The notes beneath the pieces were generated by a model that saw only the letters and a program-made list of their open reading frames with translations, was not told the DNA's origin and made no database searches. A stretch of 64,000 nt of DNA from Parascedosporium putredinis (lineage: Eukaryota > Ascomycota > Sordariomycetes > Microascales > Microascaceae). The stretch covers positions 248,001-312,000 of the forward strand of contig CASHTG010000009.1 of assembly GCA_949357655.1 (NCBI GenBank), in the 5' to 3' direction. The position numbers were made by a program, and so were the translations under genes. Below, one piece after another: positions 22,970 through 34,578 of the stretch. Positions within the stretch are counted from its first letter, which is position 1. The number at the start of each line of letters is the position of its first letter.

Positions 22970-23860
22970 ATGGCCGCCGAAAGGATATCGGTCTACAACC
23001 TTGCAGGTAAACATATATACCCCCTCCCCCAATCTCCCAAAGCCCACACCAAACGAACCTCGCACGCATACAGAGCTCCTCTGTCAAACTGTTGAAGCAA
23101 GCAGACTAACGCTTGGAAAAACGACACAGACCTCAAAAACACCACCGACGATGCCATCCCCAACTACCTCAACTCCCTCAAGATCAAGCAGGTCCACACC
23201 CTAGCCGACGTCCGCCTCGCCCTCGGTTACTCGGCCTTCTTCATCGCCGCCGCCTGCTTCGGCTGGGACTACAAGTTTGGCTTTGAGAGCACAAAGTACC
23301 TGACGGCCGCCGCCGTCGCCGTCTACTCCATCCTCAACGGCGCCATGACGTTCTGGATGTGGTACGTGGAGAAGGGCGTGGTGTATGAGGGCGTGGCCCC
23401 TTCGGGAGACAAGGTACGGTAAATCCCTTGTGTTAATTCCCCCAATAGCCGCCGTGCGCTAACATGGTCAAAATCTCCCAGATCCGAATCGCCTCCTCCA
23501 CGAAACCCTACGACCCCACCTACAACCTCACCATCACCCTCACCCCCAAGTCGCCCAAGTCCCCTCCCCAGACTCTAACCGTCTCGCGACCCTTCTCCCA
23601 ATGGTTCGACGAGCAGGGTCGCTTCGTCACCGTCCCCTTCCAGCGCATGATTGCCACCTCGGTGCCCCTCGTCGCCGTCCTCGATCCCAAGCGCGCCTCC
23701 AAGGAGGACCCCGCCCCCAGTCCGGCGACCTCCCCTCCGTCACCCTCGAGAACGCCTCCCCGAGGTCCTCAGCGCCCTCCTAGCTGCTTCTGCTGCTGGA
23801 ACCTCTTCCGCTGCTGAGCCGGCCGGCACGCCCAAGTCTTCGAGGAGGAGGAAGGCCTAA
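22970..23860 (+). CDS. SPC2: Signal peptidase complex subunit 2
   Basis: Non-catalytic 25-kDa subunit of the ER signal peptidase complex that links it to the translocon. Exons are 22970-23006 (MAAERISVYNLA), 23130-23413 and 23482-23860. Two membrane segments are visible: ALGYSAFFIAAACFGW and LTAAAVAVYSILNGAMTFW. The cytosolic beta-rich domain follows (YNLTITL, VSRPFSQWFDEQGRFVTVPFQR). The C-terminus is Ala-rich and ends in a basic SSRRRKA tail. Two single-base losses, at C5 23714-23718 and C4 23758-23761, shift the last fifth of the protein. With both repaired the length is about 233 residues. Donor and acceptor sites agree in phase, so I am confident of the structure. Confidence 0.92.
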
Positions 23861-24397
23861 GCGGGGTGTTTTGGATGGTTATGCGTCAGCTAGGACGGTG
23901 CGCTGTGGAAGAGAAGAAAGGCATGCGAAGAGGGTAAAGAATGAGGATTATGGGAAGAGGGAAGAGGGGCACCATGTACGCCTCTCGTAGACCTGCTCCT
24001 CGTGGCATGAGAAGCGAAAAAGGGAATGAGGCAGAAATTATCAGCCCCGCTAGGAAGGCTGAGCATGCATAGTTGTTTCTTGTCAAAGTGTCAAGTTTTT
24101 AGGTTTTCGTCTCGCGACTCGTGCGCTGTATTATTCAAAATCAAGAAAGTTCAACCGGAGGTTTGGTCTTGGCGTCGTGCATGTCTGATCCATCCCGTGC
24201 AAGAAAACAAGAGTCTCTTCGAGATCGATAAGGAGATCACCAAACTAAGAAGATTACATGTGGTGAATACCTTCCTCTGGACCTGCGTGATGCCATTGAA
24301 TTGAATCTAGATGTTTCTATCTCTGCTCAAGAATCAAAATATTTCTCTATCCATGAGAACTAGGAACGATATAAAAGAAGAAAGAAGTACCACCACT
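23861..24397. other. Convergent 3' intergenic, 0.5 kb
   Basis: Between the SPC2 and MMS19 stops. AT-richer near 24300-24390. No gene seen. Confidence 0.6.
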
Positions 24398-27300
24398 TCA
24401 CTCAATCTTGGCCCACGCCAACCTCGCCGCCAACGCCGTCTTCCTCACCTCCCTCACCCGATCCCCACACGCCACGGACAGCAGTCTCTCCATCCTCGGC
24501 GCCGACGCAAGGAGGCGCCTATTATCGAACCGGCCAGGGAGATAACCCAGCAAACGAACAGCGAGGTTCCGGCACCGCGCCGCGGTGGCGAGAGCCTCGC
24601 TAGAGGTAGAAGAAGAAAACGACGAGGAGGAATAGCCCTCGGGCATCCAGGGCAGGTCAGCAGCGCGGGGCCCAGAGCCAGCAACGACGGCGGTGCACGC
24701 GTCGAGCAAACTCTTGAGGAAAGGCTCGAGCGTAGTAGGAGAGGATTCCCGCACGACGGTCTCGAGCGCGCGAAGGGCCGTCTCGACGTCGGCGGAGCCG
24801 TCGGGCAGGGAGCGGAGAGCGCAGAGGATCAGGCGAATAAGCGGGGCAGCGTCGTCCTGGTAGACGGAGAAGTCGAGGTGGCGCACGGCGGAGAGCACGG
24901 CGATGCTGTAGTTGGCGCAGATGAGCTCGGAGCTGGAGCTGGAGCTAGGGCTGCCGGAGCCAACGGCGGCGGCAGCGCCGGGATTCTTCCGGGGCCACGC
25001 GCGGGGCAAGAGGGGTTTCACGAGCTGGTAGTAGGCCTTTTGCGACCACAGGGGCTTCACGACGGCGTGGAACTCCTTGGCGAGGCTCGGATGGGGCCGG
25101 AAGAGGGCGTCGAATTCGCGGGCGACGAACTGGCCGAGCTCCTCGTTGGCCGGGCCCTCGAGCAGGTGGGGAAAGACGCTCTTAAGCGAGGTACCCGTGT
25201 ATCGACGCAGGATGCCCGCGACGACGGCGTATGCGTCCTTGACCAGCTTGACTCGGGCGGGGGTAGCGGTGGACGTTGAGTCTGATGATCCCAGCAGGGG
25301 GCCTCCGCTGGCGATGGCGGCGAGCTGGTGCTCGAGGAGGGCGAGGACCTTGGGGATACCTTCGACCTTGTGCTTGTTGGCGAGGATGAGAAGCAAGTGG
25401 CCGAGGTACGGGTCGTGGACTGGGGAGGAGGAGGCGAGGAGTTTTGACGTGAGGAACTCGTGGCCAAAGCCGCGCTCAAACTAGATACCACACAAGTTAG
25501 ACGTCAAGGCAAAGAGGAGAGGTAGCGTCATGTAGATAGACGAAGGCAAACAAACAAAAAGAGGGATAACTCACGAGCAATTCAGCAACCTTGGGATAAA
25601 GCGGCTGAAGAATACCAGGCGACAGCGCAAGCGGAAACCTCTGTTCCCTCGCGCTCTGGGGCGGGAGGTTCTCGACATCTCCCTGCGCGTACACGGCAAC
25701 ATCCTGCACCGGTACAAGCGCGACGTCCCTATACTCGGTCCCCTCCGCGCCGCCCACGCGGTCCCGTCCCCGAAACAGGGTAACGGCGTCCTCGTGCAGG
25801 CGGAGGCGAGACTGCTGCGCCTCGGACATTTGACCAATCGTTAGCGTAGCAATAGAAGAAACCAAGTAGAGGTACTGCGCGCGCCCGACGGCCCCCTTCT
25901 TCGTCAACTTCTCCTCCAGCACGAGCCTTACCCCAGGCCCTCCTTCCTCCGCGTCGACAAGTCGTGTGGATTGGCGGTACAGTCTGCGCGCGAGCTGCAA
26001 GGAGATCAGGAAGAAGCGGTTATACAGCTCCTCGGGCGCGGCGGCGGCAGCGGCACCGCCTGCCTCCTCAAAGTCCTGCTCGGCCCAGCCGTCGGCGGTA
26101 ACGGAGGCGTCGAACTCGAGGGCCGCGACGTCGACATCGAGCCTAGCGTCCAGGGCCTCGCGAAAGTAGCGCATGGCGGACTGCAGCGCAGCCGGGTACA
26201 CGGACCAGGTGCGCGAGACGGTGTCGGAGGCGGCGACGGCGTCGTCGAGGCAGCTCAGCAGGTGGGAGGCGAGCTTGGAAAAGTAGACAAAGGCGGACTC
26301 GGGCTTCTTGGGAAGCTCGGAGCAGGCGATGAAGGCGAGGCGCGAGGTGAGTTGCACGAGGTAGTCGACGGAATCGTCGTCGTCGTGGTTGTCGTCGATG
26401 GTAGTAGTAGTGGCACCGTCGCCGAGAGACTTGGTCACCTCGACGACCCGGCGAAGGATGGCGTCCAAGACTTCTGGTCGCACCATGACAATCTTTTGCA
26501 GTGCGAGGACGACCTCGTCCGCGACGTCGCTGACGCGGTCGGTCAAAAGATCCACGAGGGTCGAAGCTATGGCGTCGCCAGCCTCCTCGCTCAAGAGAGG
26601 CGCGTCCGGGAGAGAGGAAACGACGGAGGACTGGCTAGCCAAGAGGCCCATGCCCTCGACGGCCTTTTTCGACACGACCGCATCCGCGTGCAGGTTCGGC
26701 TTATACGCATCATCGTACAGGGAGTGGAGGATGGGCTCGGTCGCCTTCATCGCCTCCCGATCCTCGGGGGTGAGCTCCATCGCGCCGCCGACCATGAGCG
26801 AGCGCACCTCGAGCACGGCATTGAGGAGGGCGAGCAAGTCGCGCTTGTGGTCCCTGGCCCGGGCGTGGCGCAGGTCCTCGACGGCGTGCTTGACGGTCGG
26901 GGCGAGGATGAGGACAAAGGCGCCGGGGCTGGCGCTGGCCGCGCACACGAGGAGCTTGCCGGCGTTCTCGGCAAAGGTCGGGTTGGACAGGTCGTCGGTG
27001 CACTCGCGGAGAACGGTGAGGGCAAAGTCGCGCAGGGGTCGCCGGCCAGCTTGCCGGCGACGGCGCGGATGACCTCGAGAGTGGTGTTGATGGACTCGGT
27101 GACCTCGCCGTTGCGCACCTCGTACTTGAGACAGTTCCAAATCTTGGCCACGTAGGGTTCCACGGAGGCGGCGGGGTCCTTGCAGCGCACCACGCACTCC
27201 TTGACGGTGCGCAGGATGTCGAGCTTGACGTCCACGGTCACGCCGTCGCCCTGGTTCAGCTTCTGGATGAGGTAGGGTATGGAATGCGGAACCACGCGGT

Positions 27301-28371
27301 CGTGGGCGGCGAAGCAGGCGCGGAGGGCGACCTTGAGGTCGGCGGGGGTGATGCCGGACGGGTGGCGCGAGGTGCGGAGGGAAATGGGGAAGTAGGCGGA
27401 GAAGGCGGCAAAGATCTTTTCCGTCAGCTCGGGGAGGGCTCGTAGTCGGATAGGATGGTCTCGAGGATGGCGAACCAGGTCATCAGGTTCTTGGGGTCCC
27501 TCTCGAGGGCGAAGAGGTCCAGCATGTCGACGACGAAGTCGCAGTCGCCGTGGCGCTGCTTCAGGTCGCGCGTGACCCTGGGATCCGAGACGAGGCGCTG
27601 GAAGAGGGAAAAGATGGCGAGTCGGGTCTCGGCGACTTGCTTGGTGAAGTCGGCGCCCATGGCGCAGACCTTTGATGATGTCGTGGCCGCTGGAGGCGGG
27701 AAGAGCTTCATGGAGGAAATGGTGGTGAGGGACTTGGCCGAGGCGAGGATGCCGGCTTTATGGTCGACGCTGAACATGGCGCCGAAGAAGGCGATCAGCG
27801 ACCTGACTATGGCTGGGCATTAGCAGGATAGACTGAGAAGAATGGGAGATGAAGGAGATGCGCAGAAGCCCAGCTCGACGGTCAATGACCCTTTGGCGAA
27901 AATGGCAGCTCAAACTTACTCTGTGTGGCAACCAATGCGTCTTTGGCTAGCCTTTCCAAAGTAGAAGAAAGGAACTCGAGCGCTGTCGGAGAAAACGGTC
28001 AGCATGAGATCAATACAAAAGTTAGCTCCGATCCATTCCGGTTACCTCTAGCTCGAGCGATAATGTCGCCCTTGGAGCCTTCGCCGTCTCCCATCTCCGA
28101 GTCCTCCTGGCCCGGCATCCACGGGCGTATAGACTCTACCCATCTTACAACGGGGTGGGTATTGGTTGGTGAAGTCTTTATTACTGCAGCAAGCGAGTCA
28201 GCTTTAGGACGAGGCCGAACGAGGTCTTTTCGTGGCTCTCATAGACCAGAAATGTGGTGGTGACGGTACCGGGCAGCGCTTACAAGTTGCCGCCTTGTCG
28301 GCGATCTGGGCGTGGGCATCTTTATCATCCGTAAGGACGAACTGGAGGGCGAGCTGGTGGAAGTCGCCCAT
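24398..28371 (-). CDS. MMS19: MMS19 cytosolic Fe-S assembly HEAT-repeat protein (five exons)
   Basis: Targeting subunit of the cytosolic iron-sulfur assembly (CIA) complex, which delivers clusters to XPD, DNA polymerases and primase. It is also required for nucleotide excision repair. Exons (minus): 28284-28371 (MGDFHQLALQFVLTDDKD), 28046-28183, 27920-27982, 25575-27806 and 24398-25480. The N-terminal block shows RWVESIRPWMPG, ALEFLSSTLERL and LIAFFGAMFSVDHKAGI. DFVVDMLDLFALERDPKNL, VPHSIPYLIQKLNQGDGVTV and VKLDILRTVKECV match MMS19_N. The rest is a solenoid of HEAT helices to the C-terminal domain (FERGFGHEFLTSKLL, DVETALRALETVVRE, RLLGYLPG). G4 runs at 27431-27434 and 27035-27038 each lack one base. 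Length is about 1,200 residues, normal for fungi. Confidence 0.93.
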
Positions 28372-30249
28372 GGTGAGAGTGAGCGGTTGTGAGACAGGGG
28401 ATATGAGAAAGAAAGAAAAGGGCCACTGTAGAGTCAAGCGGCGGTAGGTTTAACGATCAGCCAGCAAAAGCGGTGGCGGGCATAGATGTCTTGTTACGGG
28501 GAGAGCGAGAGGACCGAGGTGTGAGGTCATACACCAAGTGAGTCGGGTAGAGTCAAAGTCGAGGAGTTGAGCATGATCCAGACGTTAGACAGGACAAGAG
28601 GTGCGCGGGGTGGAGAAGAAAACTCGAATATAAAATCCCCTTTAGTATTCTCCGACAAGTGAGGAATAAGACCCTCTTTCTTTTCTTTACGCCTGTCTAC
28701 CAGCAGTCTAGAATGGGATGGTGGTGCCCGAAGCCTCGACTTCGACTTTGACGATTCTTAGTAATAGCGGAAATTCCTTATCGGTGGGCGATGATGTTAT
28801 CGATTGAACCTTTGACATTGACATTGGCTGAAGTGTGGCTTGTCTGCGCTTGTAGTTAGCAGCTAGAAAGCCCACAGCAGTAGGAGTTGATGGCAGTGAG
28901 TTGACCTCAATTCACCAGAACAACTACCCCGCACACTCCAGTAGATACACCCAAGCAGCGCAACGCTGTTCCCACCAGCCTCGCTAGCTGCCCCTCCTTT
29001 TGTGGCGGTGCGTCCGTCCCTCTCTTCCGCAGGGACTGCACGATACAGCGCAAAGGAACGACTTCGGAGGGCAAGATTATTAACTTTGCGCTACCGATTG
29101 GACGGTTCTCGACATTGACTGGCTGCGCGGCCTAGACGACACCGGACGTGCAGTCGCATAACCCCTCCATGACGATTTCGGAGCGCCGGTTGGAGAGGAC
29201 TTTCTTTCTTTTTTTTTTTTTCGTCCTGGTACCTTTCTTTTGGGAGGGACCAAAATTTTCTTTTCTGGGTCCCTCCCCACCTCCTTGCCGTTATCCTGAA
29301 CAGACGCGGGACGGCAGTTCGAACAAGCTCCCAAGGCCTATAATGCCATGACTGTCTTCGAGACTTACACGCTGTTCCGGGCCGGAAGCGAAAGGGGAGC
29401 ACGAGGACGGGTTGAGGGGTTAAAGAGGAAAAAAAAAAAAAAAGTAACAGAACAAAAAGGCCTCTCTTGAGACTCGCACTCGCTCCAAGACAAACCAATT
29501 GAGTATGGAAGCGAGACTTGATGTACATATATATTCCGCATTGATTAGACAAAACGTTTCCATTTTAAAAAAGAGGCCGTAATTTTATCTGCAAAATCCC
29601 CTCAAGTCTTGCCTTCTGTCCTGATTGACCTTGACATCTCTTCACCACACTCCTCTTCCTAGATCTCGTCTCAGTATCGTCCCGCCCCTCCCCGTCTTAG
29701 CCGTACTCTAGTAGTCGCAAAAAGAAACAAGAAAACGAATCCTGGCGCCTCCAGTACTTGGTGACAAGCTTGCCCGAGGCGTTAGCGCGAGTGCGTCCCA
29801 CTTTTTATTTATATTTTCATCGTTGCGCCCTGGCTCAAGTCAGTCTCAACTGCCCCTCGCTGCCGGAAGGAAAACCCCACCAACTCGATCAAACACTGCA
29901 TCAACCCTTCTCCTCCCCGACCCGCGTCGAGTCATCCTCCGCCTTCCCCTTCCCACCGCTGCGCACCCAGCAGCACAAGACCACGGCGAGACCAGAGACC
30001 GGACCTCAGCAACGACATCTCGCGCCGCAGCAACAACCCATCGCCAACCCCGCCAACCCGTCTTCCTTTCCCCTTTACCCTCCTGTTTGCGCCGCCGTCG
30101 CTTCTCGCCCGATCTCGCTCTCCCCTGCTCGAGCTCGTAGCTCCCTATAATTCCCGGCACTCCCGCAACCCGCCGCCCACGCCCGCGCATTCTCGCAAAG
30201 CCGCCACCGTCCTCGCTCGCCCTCCGACGACTGGGAAGCTATCATCGCC
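28372..30249. other. Divergent intergenic MMS19/MTD1, 1.9 kb
   Basis: Head-to-head spacer. It carries poly(T) (29211-29221) and poly(A) (about 29430-29442) tracts. A CT-rich leader (about 29900-30240) precedes MTD1. No additional gene is supported. Confidence 0.55.
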
Positions 30250-31465
30250 ATGGCCGACAGCACCACCCCCGTCCCCAAGACCTGCAAGGTCATCCTGGCC
30301 GAGACCATCGCCAAGAACCTCCTCGCCGAGGTCAAGGAGAGCCTCGACTCCATGCAGTCCAAGGGCACCCAGCAGCCCCAGCTCGCCGCCTTCCTTGCCA
30401 ACGACGACCCGGCTGCCGTCAAGTACGCCGAGTGGTCCAAGAAGACTTGCGAGGAGAAGTGAGTGTTGAAGAGTGCCTCCCACATACCTTTCTTCTTCCC
30501 ACCTACGTAACCAAAAAAAAAAAAAAAAAAAAGACCAAACACACTGACCTCTTTTGCAAAGTGGCTTCAAGTTCGACCTCCGCGTCGTCAACAAGGACCT
30601 CCTCGAAGACGAAATCATGAGCGCCAACCACGACCCCGCCGTCGACGGCATCATCGTCTACTACCCCATCTTCCCCAACAACCCCACCCACGACAAGTAC
30701 ATCCAGGAAACCGTCGCCCTGTCCAAGGACGTCGAGGGCCTCTGCCACACCCACCTGCAAAACATGTACTACAACGTCCGCTTCCTCGACCCCCGCCCAC
30801 CTCAAAAGTCCCTGCTCCCCTGCACCCCGCTCGCCATCGTGAAGATCCTCGAGTACCTGCAAATCTACAACTCCATCCTCCCCTACGGCAACCGCCTCTT
30901 CGGCAAGACCATCACCGTCATCAACCGCTCCGAGGTCAACGGCCGGCCCCTCGCCGCCCTGCTCGCCAACGACGGCGCCACCGTCTACTCGGTCGACATT
31001 ACGGGCGTGCAAATCTTTACCCGCGGCCAGGGCATCAAGCAGCCCCGCCACCAGGTCCTCGACAAGGAGGGCTGGCGCGTCGAGGACTGCCTGCCCCTCA
31101 GCGACGTCGTCATCGGTGGCGTCCCTAGCGACGGCTACAAGGTCAACACCGACCTCCTCCGCGACGGCGCCGTCTGCATCAACTTTTCCTCGTTCCGCAA
31201 CTTTGACGGCCCTGCTGTCAAGGAAAAGGCCTCCATCTACGTGCCCTCGGTCGGCAAGGTCACCATTGCTGTTTTGTTGAGGAACCTCTTGGTAAGCAAC
31301 TTCCCGTGCTCTTCTACTCAAGCCTGCGCTCTCCTTTTTCCGTCTTTCTCCTCCATACCCTATTTCATGCCCTCCTTCTTAGGGCCTTTTCACTAACCAA
31401 CTTTCTCTCTCTAGCGTCTCATCGACAACAGGCAACCCAACGAAGCCCCCAAGTCCGAGTCTTAA
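30250..31465 (+). CDS. MTD1: NAD-dependent methylenetetrahydrofolate dehydrogenase
   Basis: Cytosolic monofunctional enzyme oxidising 5,10-methylene-THF to 5,10-methenyl-THF with NAD, feeding purine and one-carbon metabolism. Exons: 30250-30458, 30562-31291 and 31415-31465. Motifs are EVKESLDSM, NDDPAAVKYAEWSKKTCEE, DGIIVYYPIF, LPCTPLAIVKILEYL and the nucleotide-binding TVINRSEVNGRPLAALLAND. Then come DVVIGGVPSDGYKV and a closing VPSVGKVTIAVLLRNLL-RLIDNR. Its length, 329 residues, is close to yeast Mtd1. The frame is intact throughout, including its C5 run near the stop, in contrast to several neighbours. Intron 1 contains an A18 run near 30511-30530. Confidence 0.95.
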
Positions 31466-32074
31466 CACATAGGCATAGATTGATTTGAAAATGGAGAAAG
31501 TCTTCACAAGCGAACGAGGGAGTTAGGTGAGGGTCAGGAGAGGAGAGTCTCGTAGAGAGAAAGGAGTTCAAAATATCAACATTGGGTAGGAAAGCGTTTG
31601 CATTGTAGAAACAGGACCTTTTACAGGGAAAAGGAAAGTAAAAAGATACACCCAAAAAATCTAAGAACGGAGGGATCATACAGCGAAAAGGGACGGCATA
31701 CAGCCAAAGAGGAAGCAGATAGAGATACCAAAGAAGAGAAAGTCCCTAAAAAAGAGTTATTTCACGTTTCTCAAGGTGCGGCAACTGTCTAGTTGTCCGC
31801 TACGGCTTCGTTTCTTCGTAAGTAGTGATATTATTTTATACATGTAATATGAAAATGAGCTTGGTGGTCCAAGATCCTTCTAACCATCTGGATGGATGAA
31901 GACGCTCGACGATACTAGACACCTAAACTCCTCCCAACAAAACGCCCGAAATCTAATGAGCCTATCTAGATATATACCGAAAAATGCTAAACTGATGAAG
32001 AAAAGAACAGAGACTAGAGACCAGGGAAAGAGGTATTCGTGATGCCACCCCGACAAAAGAAAAGCTCTGGTTAT
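31466..32074. other. Convergent 3' intergenic, 0.6 kb
   Basis: A/G-rich 3' flanks of MTD1 and the phosphodiesterase gene. No gene seen. Confidence 0.6.
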
Positions 32075-33586
32075 TCACTTCTTCCCAATCAACCTCGCAT
32101 TCATGCCCACCACGCACCGGATCAAATCCCAATCCCCGTGCGCACCCACCCAGTCCGTGACGACGATGCCGGTCCCGCCGTGCCCGACGGAAAGGCCCCT
32201 CTCGCCCGCGCCGTCGATGGCGTGCCTCGCGCACAGGTACTCGACGATCCGGGGATTCACCTTGGCGGCGATCCTCTCGGGCCAGCACGTGGCGTTGAAA
32301 AAGTTGCTCGCCGTCAAAAAGTTGACAAACAGCGGCGGCACGGCGGCTGCCACCACCGCCTGTACCTCTGCTGCTGCCACTGCTGCTGCTGCTTCCACCG
32401 CACCGTTCGCTGCTGCCCCATTCGCAGTCCCATTCGCGGTCCCATTCTGCTCGTGCTCGTGAGCCATGGAAGCAGCGCGCTCAAGCTGCGCGCAGCTATA
32501 CGAAATCTTCTTCTCAACCGTCGTCCCCAACCCCACGCCATAAAAGTCCTGCACACGCACAAGCCCGCTGCTCACGGCCCCATCCTCGCAATTATCCGGC
32601 CACGACTGGCCATCAATACCAAACTCACCGCCCGCGGCCCGACGCACGTCCTCGTCGACGGCAAAACGCCGCACGAGGATGATTTTCCCCGCGCCTCGCC
32701 GAGGGTGGGGATACGATCGGCGACGATCCAGCGCGCGGGATCCCGGTCGACGAAGCGCGCGTGCAGGTGGCGGGCCATTTGCTGGTCCGAGGCGCGGCCG
32801 GTACCCTCGCGCTTCACCGACACGAGGAGGGCCTCGCGCGGGTGGGCGTCGAGAAAGGCGTAGCACTCGGTTAGTAGGTCGGCGAGGTAGCGGGCGCCGG
32901 TGAGGCTGACGGGGAACGCGCTGTGCACGAGCGTCATGTTGTCGTCGTCGCGGCCGGCGGAGACGCGCACGTCGAGGAAGCGCACGCCGTTGTCGAGCTG
33001 CTCGCGCACGCTGACGGCCTGGCACCGCACCGAGGGTAGCGCGACGCGGTAGGTCGGGCTGTTGTGCGTGCCGGGGATGGAGAGCACCGAGAGGGGTAGC
33101 GCGTCGTGGAGCTCGGCCATCCAGGTGGCGAGCTTGGTCGAGGAGAAGATGGCGAGCAGGCCGCGCTGGGCGACGTAGACGGTGGTGAAGCTCTCCGGGG
33201 CGTCGCCGAGGCGTGTCATGGTTTGGGAGTGGCGGAGGGGCCCCGGGGCATCGGCGCGGTAGGCGTGGCCTAGGCCGGCGCCGTCGCCAAAAGTTAGGCG
33301 CAGGATCTCGCGCCGGGGGCGGGTGCGGGTAGGCCGGTGTCGTGGACGGTAAAGGGCGCGAGGTGGTGGGATACGGCGTGGACCTCGCGCGCCTCGCCTT
33401 TGGGCTTGAGCTCCGTGGTGGGGAACTCGGTGGCGTTGATGAGGCCGGTGACGACGCCCTTGACGTTGGTCAGGGTGCCGGCGCCGCGGCTGATGGCTTC
33501 GGCGGCGAAGCGCTCGACTTTTGAAGCTCGAGTGGGGTGGTGGTGTGGTTGCGGATCTTGAGGGTCAGGGGCGGGATGGGCGCCAT
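32075..33586 (-). CDS. PI-PLC X-domain-like phosphodiesterase (frameshifted)
   Basis: Single-domain PLC-like phosphodiesterase of the bacterial-type TIM-barrel family. The substrate in fungi is unknown. The start MAPIPPLTLKIRNHTTTP (ATG 33586) opens a beta-rich N-terminal region. The catalytic domain shows ATWMAELHDALPLSVLSIPGTHNS with the first catalytic His. It continues with REQLDNGVRFLDVRV, TLVHSAFPV (second His position), ECYAFLDAHPREALLVSVKR, IPTLGEARGKIILVRRF and NFLTASNFFNATCWPERIA. An Asn/Ala-rich insert (about 32340-32470) interrupts the barrel before the last strands. No secretion signal or GPI site is evident, so it is probably intracellular. At least three single-base losses occur: T4 33519-33522, G5 near 33317, and C4 near 32685. 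Expected length is about 504 residues. It lies about 1 kb downstream of, and parallel to, the HET gene. Confidence 0.85.
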
Positions 33587-34578
33587 CTTGGACTTTTGTT
33601 TCTGAAGTACAAAGATCAAGGGGCGAGACACAACGAGAAAAAAAAAAGAGACAGCAAGGATACGACAAGAAGGAGAGGCTCAAGATTAAAGTGTGAGGGC
33701 TAAAGGGAACGCAAAAAACAACAAAAAAAGAAAAAGAAGAAGGGGGATTCGGAGACGCGGTGTTGAAGATGGAAGGAACTGACGTTGGGATCAATTTGGT
33801 GATGTGGGACCGCGGGAAGCTTTGGGTGCCAGCCACGTTTAGCGTGGCTTTCTCCTGGCGATGGTCCAATTCGATCAACAGGGCTGGGCCAACGTGTCGG
33901 GCCCGACGTCATGCAACGGGCCGGTTCAGCTCAACCAATTGAGCCCTTGGGTTTCGATTTGGAGTTCTCGAATCGCCGTTGAAGGGAGCTGCCCGAATGT
34001 GAACGATGCCAACAAGAAGGCGTCGGGTTTCCACCGCCCAAGGAACATTGGAAACTGTCTTGAATGGTAGAGAGACACTTGAAGCACAATGTACTCCCGA
34101 AAAACTGGTCGTTGATGGCGCTTTGTCTTTATATCTGTCCCTTTGCAATCAATGGATCTTATTCAAGATTTGTGTGCCTTTGCTCTTGCTTCCTCTCCCT
34201 ATCCCTCTCAGCCAGTCCGACGCCGGCCTTGCCCTCGAGGAACACCAAGTTAGTTTTGGTGACGCACGTCGCAGGATTCGATGGCTGGAATGCGCCATGT
34301 AAGGCGAAGCAAAGTAGAAACAGCGGGCACCTTAAGCATCTAATCTTTTGCCATTCTAGAGTAGGTTCGCACATGCCACTTGGCTCCTATACGTCTGGTT
34401 TAGCGTAGCTTGACAAACACGATAACCTCACATAGCTATACTCCCAAACACCAGCAGAAGAACCCCACGAGACCAACCCACCCATTCATTCAAACCATGA
34501 ATCCATTCATTAACCATCATTCACGTAAATACACCTCTTCCCTTTCCCGTTTAGAAGATAAAAAGCCTCACCGGCTCT
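33587..34578. other. Intergenic, 1.0 kb, between HET and PLC genes
   Basis: Holds the PLC promoter and the HET 3' flank. No gene is supported. Short A/G-rich tracts occur at 33630-33750. Confidence 0.55.
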
